Part shown: one piece after another, positions 10,007 through 18,600 of the stretch
Layout: each line of letters starts with the position of its first letter
Numbering within the stretch: the stretch's first letter is position 1
NCBI GenBank assembly: GCA_965205165.1
Contig: OZ242037.1
Span: 2,046,001 to 2,110,000 of the forward strand
DNA from: CBDESM01 sp965205165
Lineage (GTDB): Bacteria > Chloroflexota > Dehalococcoidia > Bin125
Direction: 5' to 3'
Length of the DNA stretch: 64,000 nt
Made by a program: the position numbers and the translations under genes
Notes under the pieces: model-generated
Seen by the model: the letters and a program-made list of their open reading frames with translations, nothing else
Database searches by the model: none
What the model was told of the DNA's origin: nothing

Positions 10007-11250
10007 CCGCCCCCCCCCCGCCCATCGAAGCGCTGCGGGCCGACTTCCCGATCCTCTCGCGCCAAGTCAACGGCCGCCCCCTCGTCTACCTCGACAACGC
10101 CGCCACCACCCAGAAGCCCCGCTCCGTGATCGACGCCCTCGTCGACTACTACTCCACCTCCAACGCCAACATCCACCGCGGCCTCCACACCCTCGCCGAA
10201 GAAGCCACCGCCGCCTACGAGGCCGTCCGCGAGCGCGCCGCCGCCTTCATCGGCGCCCCCGACCGCCGCGAAATCGTCTTCACCCGCAACACCACCGAAT
10301 CCCTCAACCTGCTCGCCTACACGCTCGGCTCGCGCCTCCGCGAGGGCGACGAAATCGTCCTCTCCGCCCTCGAGCACCACTCCAACCTCGTCCCCTGGCA
10401 GCTCGCCGCCCGCCGCGCCGGCGCCGAACTCCGCTTCATCGAACTCGGCGGCGACGGCGAACTCGACCTCGACTCCGCCCGCGCCGCCATCGGCCCCCGC
10501 GCCCGCATCGTCTCCATCGCCCACATGTCCAACGTGCTCGGCACGATCGCCCCCGTCGCCGAGATCGCCGAAATGGCCCGCTCCGTCGGCGCCCGCATGA
10601 TCGTCGACGCCGCCCAGAGCGTCCCCCAGATGCCCGTCGACATCGCCTCCCTCGGCGCCGACTTCATCGCCTTCTCCTCCCACAAAATGCTCGGCCCCAC
10701 CGGCGTCGGCGTCCTCTGGGGCCGCCGCGAACTGCTCGACGACCTCGACCCCTTCCTCGGCGGCGGCGAAATGATCAGCGTCGTCAACCGCGGAGAATCC
10801 ACCTGGGCCGCGCTCCCCCACAAGTTCGAGGCCGGCACCCCCAACATCGCCGACGTGATCGCCTTCGGCAAGGCCATCGACTACCTCGAAGCCGTCGGCA
10901 TGGACCGCGTCCGCGACCACGACCGCGGCCTCGTCGCCTACGCCATGGACCGCCTCTCCCGCCTCGAAGGTCTCGACATCTACGGCCCCGCCGACCCCGA
11001 CCGCCGCGGCGCCGTCGTCGCCTTCAACTACGCCGACATCCACTCCCACGACATCGCCACCATCCTCGACGCCGCCGGCGTCGCCGTCCGCGCCGGCCAC
11101 CACTGCGCCCAGCCCCTCATGCGCGAGCTCGGCGTCCCCGCCACCGCCCGCGCCTCCTTCTACCTCTACAACCGCCGCGACGAAATCGACGCGCTGGTCG
11201 ACGGCCTGCGCGACGCCGGCGCCCGCTTCGGGCTGCCCGGCCTGGGATGA
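10003..11250 (+). CDS. sufS: cysteine desulfurase SufS
   Basis: A 415-residue PLP-dependent group II cysteine desulfurase. The N-terminus contains VYLDNAATTQKP; the PLP-binding lysine is K228 in AFSSHKMLGPTG, and the persulfide-carrying cysteine is C368 in GHHCAQPLM. It removes sulfur from L-cysteine and passes it to SufU, encoded next. The ATG at 10003 overlaps the Rieske stop. A run of ten C bases (10010-10019) encodes part of the N-terminal proline stretch. Full length and all catalytic residues are present. Confidence 0.97.
   Translation: MTAPPPPIEALRADFPILSRQVNGRPLVYLDNAATTQKPRSVIDALVDYYSTSNANIHRGLHTLAEEATAAYEAVRERAAAFIGAPDRREIVFTRNTTESLNLLAYTLGSRLREGDEIVLSALEHHSNLVPWQLAARRAGAELRFIELGGDGELDLDSARAAIGPRARIVSIAHMSNVLGTIAPVAEIAEMARSVGARMIVDAAQSVPQMPVDIASLGADFIAFSSHKMLGPTGVGVLWGRRELLDDLDPFLGGGEMISVVNRGESTWAALPHKFEAGTPNIADVIAFGKAIDYLEAVGMDRVRDHDRGLVAYAMDRLSRLEGLDIYGPADPDRRGAVVAFNYADIHSHDIATILDAAGVAVRAGHHCAQPLMRELGVPATARASFYLYNRRDEIDALVDGLRDAGARFGLPGLG
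10010..10019 (+). repeat. C10 homopolymer at the 5' end of sufS
   Basis: Ten consecutive cytosines encode part of an Ala-Pro-Pro-Pro stretch at codons 3-6 of sufS. Slippage by one base would destroy the reading frame of a probably essential gene. It may be tolerated by chance or cause low-frequency frameshifts. Confidence 0.6.
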
Positions 11251-11254
11251 CCCC

Positions 11255-11761
11255 ATGAGCAACCGCGAAGCCGCCAACCCCGTCCAGCTCGACGAGCTCT
11301 ACCGCGACGTGATCCTCGACCACTACCGCAGCCCCCGCAACCGCGGCGTCGACGCCTCCGCCGGCATCGCCGCCGAAGGCTTCAACCCCTCCTGCGGCGA
11401 CGAAATCAAGCTCTCCGTCAAGCTGATCGACGGCGCGCTCTCCGACGTCCGCTTCGACGGCGCCGGCTGCTCCATCTCCCAGAGCAGCGCCTCCATGCTC
11501 ACCGAAGCCGCCGAAGGCCGCGCCATCGCCGAAGTCCGCGAACTCTCCACCGCCGTCCAGGGCATGCTCACCGACGAGGACTGGGACCTCGACTCCTTCG
11601 ACCTCGGCGACCTCGAAGCCCTCTCCGGAGTCGCCCGCTTCCCCGTCCGCATCAAGTGCGGCCTGCTCGCTTGGAAGGTCCTCGACCAGGCCCTCGCCCA
11701 GGCCGACGGCGCCGCAATCGACGACGACACCGACATCCCGACCCGCATCGTCAGCACGTGA
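11255..11761 (+). CDS. sufU: zinc-dependent sulfurtransferase / scaffold SufU
   Basis: A 168-residue SufU (IscU-like fold). The ligand set is present: C47 with D49 in NPSCGDEI, C72 in GAGCSIS and C135 in IKCGLLAW. SufU proteins bind zinc and accept persulfide sulfur from SufS, which is encoded immediately upstream (four bases between stop and start). The ~20-residue insertion between the second and third cysteines that separates SufU from IscU is visible (MLTDEDWDLDSFDLGDLE). The C-terminal tail is acidic. Confidence 0.95.
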   Translation: MSNREAANPVQLDELYRDVILDHYRSPRNRGVDASAGIAAEGFNPSCGDEIKLSVKLIDGALSDVRFDGAGCSISQSSASMLTEAAEGRAIAEVRELSTAVQGMLTDEDWDLDSFDLGDLEALSGVARFPVRIKCGLLAWKVLDQALAQADGAAIDDDTDIPTRIVST

Positions 11762-11772
11762 GGAGCCCCCCC

Positions 11773-12099
11773 ATGACCGCCGAAACCCCGGAAGCCCCGC
11801 TCGAAGAGCGCGTCCTCGACATGCTCAAAACCGTCTTCGACCCCGAAATCGGGATCAACGTCGTCGACCTCGGCCTGATCTACGGCATCGACGCGCCCTC
11901 CGAGCACTCCGTCAAGGTCCAGTTCACCCTCACCTCTCCCGCCTGCCCCGTCGGCCCTATGCTCATGGCCCAGATCGAGCAGGCCGCCTCCACCGTCGAC
12001 GGCGTCGACGAAGTCGAGACCGAACTCGTCTTCAGCCCGCCCTGGGACCCGCGCGAAATGGCCTCCGAAGAAGCCAAGTTCGAGCTCGGCATCTTCTAG
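11773..12099 (+). CDS. sufT: SufT / MIP18-family (DUF59) Fe-S assembly factor
   Basis: A 108-residue MIP18-family protein with the typical start LDMLKTVFDPEIGINVVDLGLIY and the cysteine-containing block LTSPACPVGPMLMAQIE; the end, VFSPPWDPREMASEEAK, is also family-typical. DUF59 proteins at the end of suf operons are called SufT and act in Fe-S maturation. The ATG at 11773 follows an AGGAG site at 11760-11764. It closes the operon; its last four bases overlap the stop end of the convergent MFS gene. Confidence 0.92.
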   Translation: MTAETPEAPLEERVLDMLKTVFDPEIGINVVDLGLIYGIDAPSEHSVKVQFTLTSPACPVGPMLMAQIEQAASTVDGVDEVETELVFSPPWDPREMASEEAKFELGIF

Positions 12100-13490
12100 C
12101 CGCTCAGCGCCCGCTCGGCTGCACCGCCCGCCCGCTGCCCGGAAGCGCGCGCGATCAGCGCCGTCGGCCCGTCCCCGCCCGGCGGCGGCCCGTGCCCGTT
12201 CGACTGGGCGAACGCCAGCCGCGGCATCGGCGCCGGCACCGGCGCGAGCGGCGGAATCCCCGGCTTCGGCAGCTTCCACGCCAGCACGAAGAAGACCATC
12301 GACAGCCCCAGGCTCCCCGCGAACATCACCAGCAGCGGGTCGTACGTCCCCAGCCAGTCGTAGATCAAGCCCCCGATCTGCGGCGCCGCGAACTGCCCCA
12401 CCGTCTCGATCATGAACATCGTCCCCATGATCGCCGCGAAATGCCTCAACCCGAACACCCGCGGCAGGATCAGCGGCTCCAGCACCGGCCCCCCCGCCGA
12501 CCCGATGAACCAGCAGCAGATGAAGATCCCGATCCCCGCGAACGAGCCCCCCGTCAGCAGAAGCGCCGCCATCCCCCCCGCCATGAACATCGCCAGCACG
12601 ATCGACGCCAGCTCGATGCTCGGGATCCGTTCCGCCAGGTACCCGAACGCCGGACGGCTGATCACCCCCCCGATCGAACCCGCCATGAACAGCAACGACG
12701 CCGTCGGCCGCGAGATCTCGTAGCTCTCGTACACGTTGAACCCGTTCGACATCCAGCCGAACATCCCGAAGAAGAAGAACATGAACGCGAACGCGATCGC
12801 CCAGAAATTCGGCGTCCGCACCGCCTCCCCCACAGTCAGCCCCGGGAACATCCGCGTGCCCCCCTCCGCACCCGCCCGCCGCGGCTCCCCGTCGATCTCC
12901 AGCCCCTTGTCGTGCGGATGGTTGCGCAGCAGCAGCAGGCTCACCGGCAAGAAGAACGCCGTGATGATCCCCCCGGCGAAAATGAACGACTCCTGCCAGC
13001 CCACGTTGTCCACGATCCACTGCATCACCGGCACGATCAGCCCCCCCAGCGAGAAGCCGATCGCCAAAATCCCCACCGCCCGCCCCCGCTTCCGGTCGAA
13101 CCAGGTCGAAATGATCACCTGGAACGGCACGTAGAACATGAACCCCCGCATGATGTTGTTGATCCCCTGGAACAGGAACCACTGCCACAGCGTCTCCGCC
13201 TGCGCCAGCAGCACGAACGAGCCCAGCGTCGCCACCGTCCCCAGCGCGATGCAGCGCCGCGCCCCGTACCGCTGGATCACCTTCCCCGTCAGCGGCGCAG
13301 CCAAGCCCGCCGTCAGCAGCCCGATCGCCACCCCGAACTGAATCGACCAGCGGCTCCAGCCGAACTCCTCCTCCAGCGGCACCACGTAGATCCCGACCGC
13401 CCAGAACGTCACCCCGCTCGCGATCGTCATGCAGACCACCGCGGCGGCCAGAATCCACCACCCGTAGAAGATGCGGCCCGGCTGCAGCAT
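12096..13490 (-). CDS. MFS transporter (OFA/monocarboxylate-like)
   Basis: A 464-residue major facilitator protein with twelve predicted helices. It begins with FYGWWILAAAVVCM, typical of the oxalate/formate antiporter and monocarboxylate-porter-like branch, and has the loop 2-3 signature region GKVIQRYGARR. The central loop carries charged DKGLEIDGEPRRAGAEG. The last ~45 residues are a proline- and glycine-rich cytoplasmic tail. It is convergent with the suf operon. Substrate unknown; small organic acids are likely from the subfamily. Confidence 0.88.
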   Translation of the reverse strand: MLQPGRIFYGWWILAAAVVCMTIASGVTFWAVGIYVVPLEEEFGWSRWSIQFGVAIGLLTAGLAAPLTGKVIQRYGARRCIALGTVATLGSFVLLAQAETLWQWFLFQGINNIMRGFMFYVPFQVIISTWFDRKRGRAVGILAIGFSLGGLIVPVMQWIVDNVGWQESFIFAGGIITAFFLPVSLLLLRNHPHDKGLEIDGEPRRAGAEGGTRMFPGLTVGEAVRTPNFWAIAFAFMFFFFGMFGWMSNGFNVYESYEISRPTASLLFMAGSIGGVISRPAFGYLAERIPSIELASIVLAMFMAGGMAALLLTGGSFAGIGIFICCWFIGSAGGPVLEPLILPRVFGLRHFAAIMGTMFMIETVGQFAAPQIGGLIYDWLGTYDPLLVMFAGSLGLSMVFFVLAWKLPKPGIPPLAPVPAPMPRLAFAQSNGHGPPPGGDGPTALIARASGQRAGGAAERALSG

Positions 13491-13676
13491 CAGGCGTCGG
13501 CCCTCCCGCGGCCCGCCCGGCGCGGCTCGGCCCGCCCGCGGCCGCCCAAGCGTACTCCCGCCCCCCGCCCAAGCCCGCCCGACCCCCTAGCCTGCCCGCA
13601 TCCCCGCTATCGCGCATACCGCCGTTGCCTGATAGTGATTGCAACCGAACCCCGGCGGCAGTGAAAGCGCCCCATC

Positions 13677-14270
13677 ATGGCACAAGGCAACCAGGTCGAC
13701 TCCGAACAGCGCATCGCCGTCCGCTACCCGCGCTCCGCTTCCCTCCGCGACGGCCACAAGATCTCCCTCCGCCTCATGCAGCCCGGCGACAAGGACCTGA
13801 TCCTCGACTTCGCCCGCAGCCTGCCCGCAGGCGACCTCCTCTTCCTCAGCCGCGACATCACCCAGGAATCCGCCGTCGACGAATGGATCGCCGAAATCGA
13901 ATCCGGCGAAACCTGCACCGTGCTCGGCTTCGACGGCGACAAGCTGCTCGGCGAGGGCGACCTCCACTACAACGCCGCCGACTGGACCCGCCACCTCGGC
14001 GAAATCCGCCTCCTGCTCTCCCCCGACGCCCGCGGCCTCGGACTCGGCCGCATCATCGCGGAAGAGATCTACGCCATCGCCCAACTGCTCGAACTCCAGC
14101 TGCTCACCGCCCGCATGGTCCTCGACCAGAGCGCCGCCCAATCCGTCTTCCGCCGCCTCGGCTTCCAGCGCGAAGCCGTCCTCTGGGACTACGTCATCGA
14201 CGCCGACGGCAAGACCCACGACCTCCTCGTCGCCACCCGCCGGCTCCAGACCCAGCGCGGCGGCGCCTGA
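13677..14270 (+). CDS. GNAT-family N-acetyltransferase
   Basis: A 197-residue GNAT-fold acetyltransferase. The acetyl-CoA-binding loop appears as LLLSPDARGLGLGRIIAEE (R-G-L-G-L-G), followed by LLTARMVLDQSAAQSVFRRL, the usual asparagine/glutamine-AA-x3-F-x-R-L-G-F ending (here RRLGFQREAV). The ATG at 13677 lies after a 186-base gap holding a short inverted repeat GTTGC...GCAAC (13624-13645) that could be a regulatory site. It converges with the next gene with six bases between stops. Acceptor unknown. Confidence 0.88.
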   Translation: MAQGNQVDSEQRIAVRYPRSASLRDGHKISLRLMQPGDKDLILDFARSLPAGDLLFLSRDITQESAVDEWIAEIESGETCTVLGFDGDKLLGEGDLHYNAADWTRHLGEIRLLLSPDARGLGLGRIIAEEIYAIAQLLELQLLTARMVLDQSAAQSVFRRLGFQREAVLWDYVIDADGKTHDLLVATRRLQTQRGGA

Positions 14271-14276
14271 CCTCCC

Positions 14277-15473
14277 CTACTCCATCAGCCCGTGCTGCCG
14301 GTTGAACTCCGCCAGCGCCCCCGCATCCAGCTCCCGCCCTGCCAGCGCCGGGTGATCCTCCCCGTACCGCCACGCCCGGAACACCCAGTAGCCCCGCATC
14401 CCCAGCGCCGTCATCGCGAACGGATTCACCCACTCCCAGACCACCTCCCCCCGCAGCGTCGCCTCGAAAATCCGCCCCGACGCGCCCTCCGTGATCAGCG
14501 TGTTCCCGTTCGGCAGCCGCGCCGCCCCCGAAATGTGCGCGCTGAAGAACTGCTCCCGCGGCTCCCCCTGGTAGACCCAGCCCAGCTCGTTCGCCGCCGG
14601 ATCCACCTCCAGCACCCGCGAAAAGCACAACTCCTGCAAGCGGTGCATCCCGTTGTCGTACAGCAGGATCCGCCCGTCCCCCAGCGCCGTCGCATGATGC
14701 TGGTGCGAAATCTCCGGCCACCCCCACAGCCAGCGCAGCGACGCCTCCCCGCCCTCCCCGCCCGCATCCACGATCCCCACCAGGCTCACGTTCCGCGCCG
14801 AAAACACGATCCCCCCGTCCGGCAGCACGTCCAGCGAGTTGCAGTGCGTCCACTCCCAGCGCCGCTCCAGCGGGCAGATCTCCGCCGCCTCCGGATCCAG
14901 CAGCCGCCACAACTCGATCCGCTCCGTAACCTCCCCCTCCCGCGAAATCACCGCGATCTCGTCCCCGATCATCCGCCGCGGCATCGGCTGATCCGCCCAG
15001 ACCGTCCCGCCCCGCACCCGCCCGCTCGCCTCCTCCGGCATCTCCGCCCACATCAGCGCCAGCGTCCGCCCGTCCGGAAGCCGCGCGAAATCATGATGCA
15101 GCGCCTCATCCTCGAACCGCCAGACCTCCCGACCCTCCCAATCCAGCTCCGCCAGCAGCGACCCGCCCCCGCCCAAATGCCGGAACAACTCCGGCGGATC
15201 CGGCGCCGGCGCCTCGAACCGCGAAGGCTGCGGCTCCGCCGAAGGCGCAGGCGCCGGCGGCGCGCACAACCCCAGCAGATTCCCGTTCTCCAGCAGCTCC
15301 ACGTTGAAGAACCGCACCCCCTCCGGCGCCCGCCACCGATGCACCGCCCGCCCCCGCATATCCAGCAGCACCGCCGCCCCCTCCCCCGCCGGGCACATCA
15401 ACGTGTACCCCGCCCAAGCCGCCCCCAAGTCCCAATGCGTCAACCCCGCCGCCCGATGAACAGCCCACCCCAT
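14277..15473 (-). CDS. arylsulfotransferase-like (ASST) beta-propeller protein
   Basis: A 398-residue protein composed of short beta-propeller repeats: GYTLMCPAGEGAAVLLDMRG, HHDFARLPDGRTLALMW, HCNSLDVLPDGGIVFSARN, QHHATALGDGRILLYDNG and ISGAARLPNGNTLITEGASG. The recurring H-x-x-x-x-LP-(D/N)G-x-x-L/I pattern is characteristic of ASST-type (Arylsulfotran) proteins. No signal peptide is seen, so it may be cytoplasmic. ATG at 15473 is preferred (a GGGGGG stretch precedes it); an in-frame GTG lies at 15494. Sulfotransfer activity is not demonstrated by sequence. Confidence 0.75.
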   Translation of the reverse strand: MGWAVHRAAGLTHWDLGAAWAGYTLMCPAGEGAAVLLDMRGRAVHRWRAPEGVRFFNVELLENGNLLGLCAPPAPAPSAEPQPSRFEAPAPDPPELFRHLGGGGSLLAELDWEGREVWRFEDEALHHDFARLPDGRTLALMWAEMPEEASGRVRGGTVWADQPMPRRMIGDEIAVISREGEVTERIELWRLLDPEAAEICPLERRWEWTHCNSLDVLPDGGIVFSARNVSLVGIVDAGGEGGEASLRWLWGWPEISHQHHATALGDGRILLYDNGMHRLQELCFSRVLEVDPAANELGWVYQGEPREQFFSAHISGAARLPNGNTLITEGASGRIFEATLRGEVVWEWVNPFAMTALGMRGYWVFRAWRYGEDHPALAGRELDAGALAEFNRQHGLME

Positions 15474-15525
15474 GCCCCCCAATCTACCCCCCACCCACTA
15501 CCTGCGCGACATAAGCGCACCCCCC

Positions 15526-15554
15526 TTGACCCAAGTCGCAATCCCCCTTACCTT
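15526..15554 (+). promoter_or_regulatory. candidate sigma-A promoter for the phase-variable surface gene
   Basis: TTGACC at 15526-15531 and TACCTT at 15549-15554 are separated by exactly 17 bases. This places transcription start near 15561, about 50 bases before the ATG at 15610, and fits a start codon at 15610 rather than further upstream. The -10 is a weak match. Confidence 0.5.
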
Positions 15555-15609
15555 CCCGCCCATGCCGATCACGCAACTGCCTCAAGCAGCCGGCAGGAAG
15601 GCCCAACTA

Positions 15610-18600
15610 ATGAAGATCTTCAATAATGCCATAGACGGGGGGGGGGGGGGTAGACTCCTTCTCCTAGCACTCGTGGCCACCCTAGCGGCCACCGCAGCCC
15701 TGACTCTCGACCTAGCAGGGACCCGGGCGCAATCCTGCGCCACCGTCAATGTTGGGCCGATCTCCAAGAGTGGCGCATACGATCGCGAAGGACAGCTGGC
15801 TGTCGGTGACTGTGGACATTCGTTCTCCAGCGGGTTCCGCTTGGCCGACCATTACGCTTTCCAGCTTCTCAAAGAGGCGAACGTTCAACTCTGGATGCAA
15901 CAGACGGGCAGCAGGTCTGGCGATCCATATATCTCCCTTCTGAATCCAGCCGCGCACCGAAACAGCAGACATATCGAAAGTGATGACGACGATGGAGCCG
16001 GGGCGGATGCAGTGATCAACCGGCGCCTTGCTGCCGGCACGTATCGCGTGGAAGCCACAAGCTCTTCCCATGGTCAAAGTTTCGCATACCTGCTCCGGAT
16101 CATTGTTGCATACATTGATGGAGACCCCGATGTCCCGCCGGATGGGGATGGAGACGATACCGGCGATTCAACGGGTGGCGACGATGCGTCCATAGATGGC
16201 GATGACTCGTCCGGAACCACCGTCAGCGGCCGCATCATCGCCCGTATCGAAAACTGGTCGTCTCGCAACGAGAATGTCGACTGCGATTGGCGAATACAGT
16301 TCGGCTTTCTCCCGGAGTGGACAATGGAGGCCCACTCCCCAAACTGGGCCGACGCTGTCGCAACGCACAGGGATTTCCTGCCGACGGAGCGGTTTCTGTC
16401 CTGCGAGGTCGTCGCTAGCCGGCGAAGCATCGGACGGGATGCTTGGCTGATCAGCTCCGAAATCGAGGCGCCGCCGCGAGGCATTCTCGGCTCGGGCAGC
16501 GACGACGGATTCGCGGGTGAGGATGAAGACGAAGGTGCCGTGCTCGGACGCGTCATCGCCAGAGTCCTCACAAGGTCAAGCCTCCGCATCGAGTTCGGGT
16601 TCCTGCCGGAATGGGCATATGAGAATGCCGGCAACAACGCTCAGACCGCCGCCGCCGATCACGCCGTCTTGCCTGCTGATCGCTTCATTACCCAAGCGCT
16701 CATCAACACGCGGAGAGGACGCTGGCTCCGCAGCGCCCCGCCGAGCACCATCCCTTCCGAGCCATGTCTCGGTGAAGGATTCACGGGCGTCCCGTCTCAG
16801 ATCCAGACTCAGGCTGGCCGTCCGCTCGCCAGCGAACTGACCGTCGGCTGGATCGAATGTCCCATCTCCGACGAGCTCAACGCCTTCCGAGTGACGGGCC
16901 TCCCGGCTGGGTTGTCGCTCAATCACCGCTTCGCCAGCGCCAACAGGCGTCGTCTCGTCCTCTCCGGCACTCCCTCGGCCACGCTCACCCCCCGATCCTA
17001 TCCCGTGACGATCACCGCCCAGCCTCAGTCAGGTGGAAGCCTGCTGCGAGCGACGACCACGATTCAAGTTGCCGAGCCCCCGCCCGAGCCGGAGACCGAG
17101 TGGGACGGCTACCGCCCCGAACAAGCAACCGTTGGCGGTGATGTGGCGCTGACTCCCCCGGTCGTCATCCGAGGCCCTGCCAGGCCCGTTTGGTCATACC
17201 GCTCGGCAACATCCGACATCTGCGATGTTCAAGCCACGAGCGGCTCCCTGACCTTGAGGGCCGAGGGCGAGTGCGAAGTGATCGCGACGCTCGCCGCGGA
17301 CCTTCCGCGCTGGGCTTCAACCGAGGAAACGGCCATAGTGCGCGTCGGTGGCGTCGTTCTGCCCTGCATCACGTGGGCCGGCTACGATCCTGCCAGCATG
17401 ACCATCGGCGGCAGTTCGCCGACCTTGCTGCGCCCGCGTGCAGCGGACTGCCGCACGAACCGCGCGCTCTCGCTCACCTACACGTTCGCCCTCGACAACC
17501 CCTCCACCGACATCTGCCAAGTCAGCTCCAGCGGCCGCATCACCGCGCTCCGCGAGGGCACCTGCACGATCGTCGCGACGAGCGCCCCGAGCGGCAACTA
17601 CGGCTCCGCCACCTCCAGCCCCCGCAGCGTGACGATCTCCGCGAAGATGCCTCCTTGCTTGGAGCGAGTCCGCTACGCCGCCGGCAGCGTGCGGGTCAAT
17701 GCCTCGCTCGATTCTCCCGAACCCTCGCCGCTTCCCAGCTGTCTCACATCGCAGATGACCTACGAAACCACCACTTCCGCCATCTGCAATGTCGACTCCC
17801 GTACCGGCCGCCTGACAGGCTCGGCCGAGGGCACCTGCCGAATTACCATCACGTCCCCTGAAACCTCGACCCTGCGCGCAGATTCCGCAACGCGCCAAAT
17901 CACGGTCAGCCCCAACCCACCGCCAGAGCCGTGCAGCCTCAGCTATGCCGGCAACGTCAATGTGAACGCCACCGCCAGAGCCAACTTCTCCTGCCCTCAC
18001 GGAGGTATGCGCGCATTCCGTGCGGATGACACGACGATCTGCTCTGTTAACTCCAGCGGTGATGTGACCGGCCTCGCCCAGGGAACCTGCTCAATCGTCG
18101 TCAATGTGGCAGAGACCAGCACCACCGCCGCGACCACGGTCAGAGCGCAGCTGACAGTCGTGCAGTTTCCGCCACCGATCTGCACCACCATCGGCAACCG
18201 CGAATTCAGCGGCAGCCAGTCCAGCGTGCAGATCGATCTCGATCGCTACTGCCGCAGCGCTGACAACTACGCCGCCACCTCGTCCAACCGCAATGTGGCG
18301 ACGCATTCCCTCAGCGGCAGCCAGCTGACTCTCCGCCCCGGCGGCAGCGAAGGCTCGTCGACGATCCAAGTGACCGCCACCAACCGCGGCGGCAGCACCA
18401 CGACATCGTTCACCGTCACCCGCCGAACGGAACGGCCGGTCATCAGCATCAGCTGTTCGCCGTCCTCGCCCATGGTGAACGAGAGCGTCACCTGCACCTA
18501 TCGCCTGATCAGCGGCAATGAACCGACCTCATTCGACTGGCGCGGCGGCGCATCCAGCGGCAGCGGCATGAGCTACACGACCAGCTTCAGCACCCAGGGA

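Noticed and set aside
15472..15609. In-frame N-terminal extension of the large surface protein
   Set aside because: It would put 46 residues ahead of a clear signal peptide and start before the TTGACC-TACCTT promoter; the ATG at 15610 has AGGAAGG.
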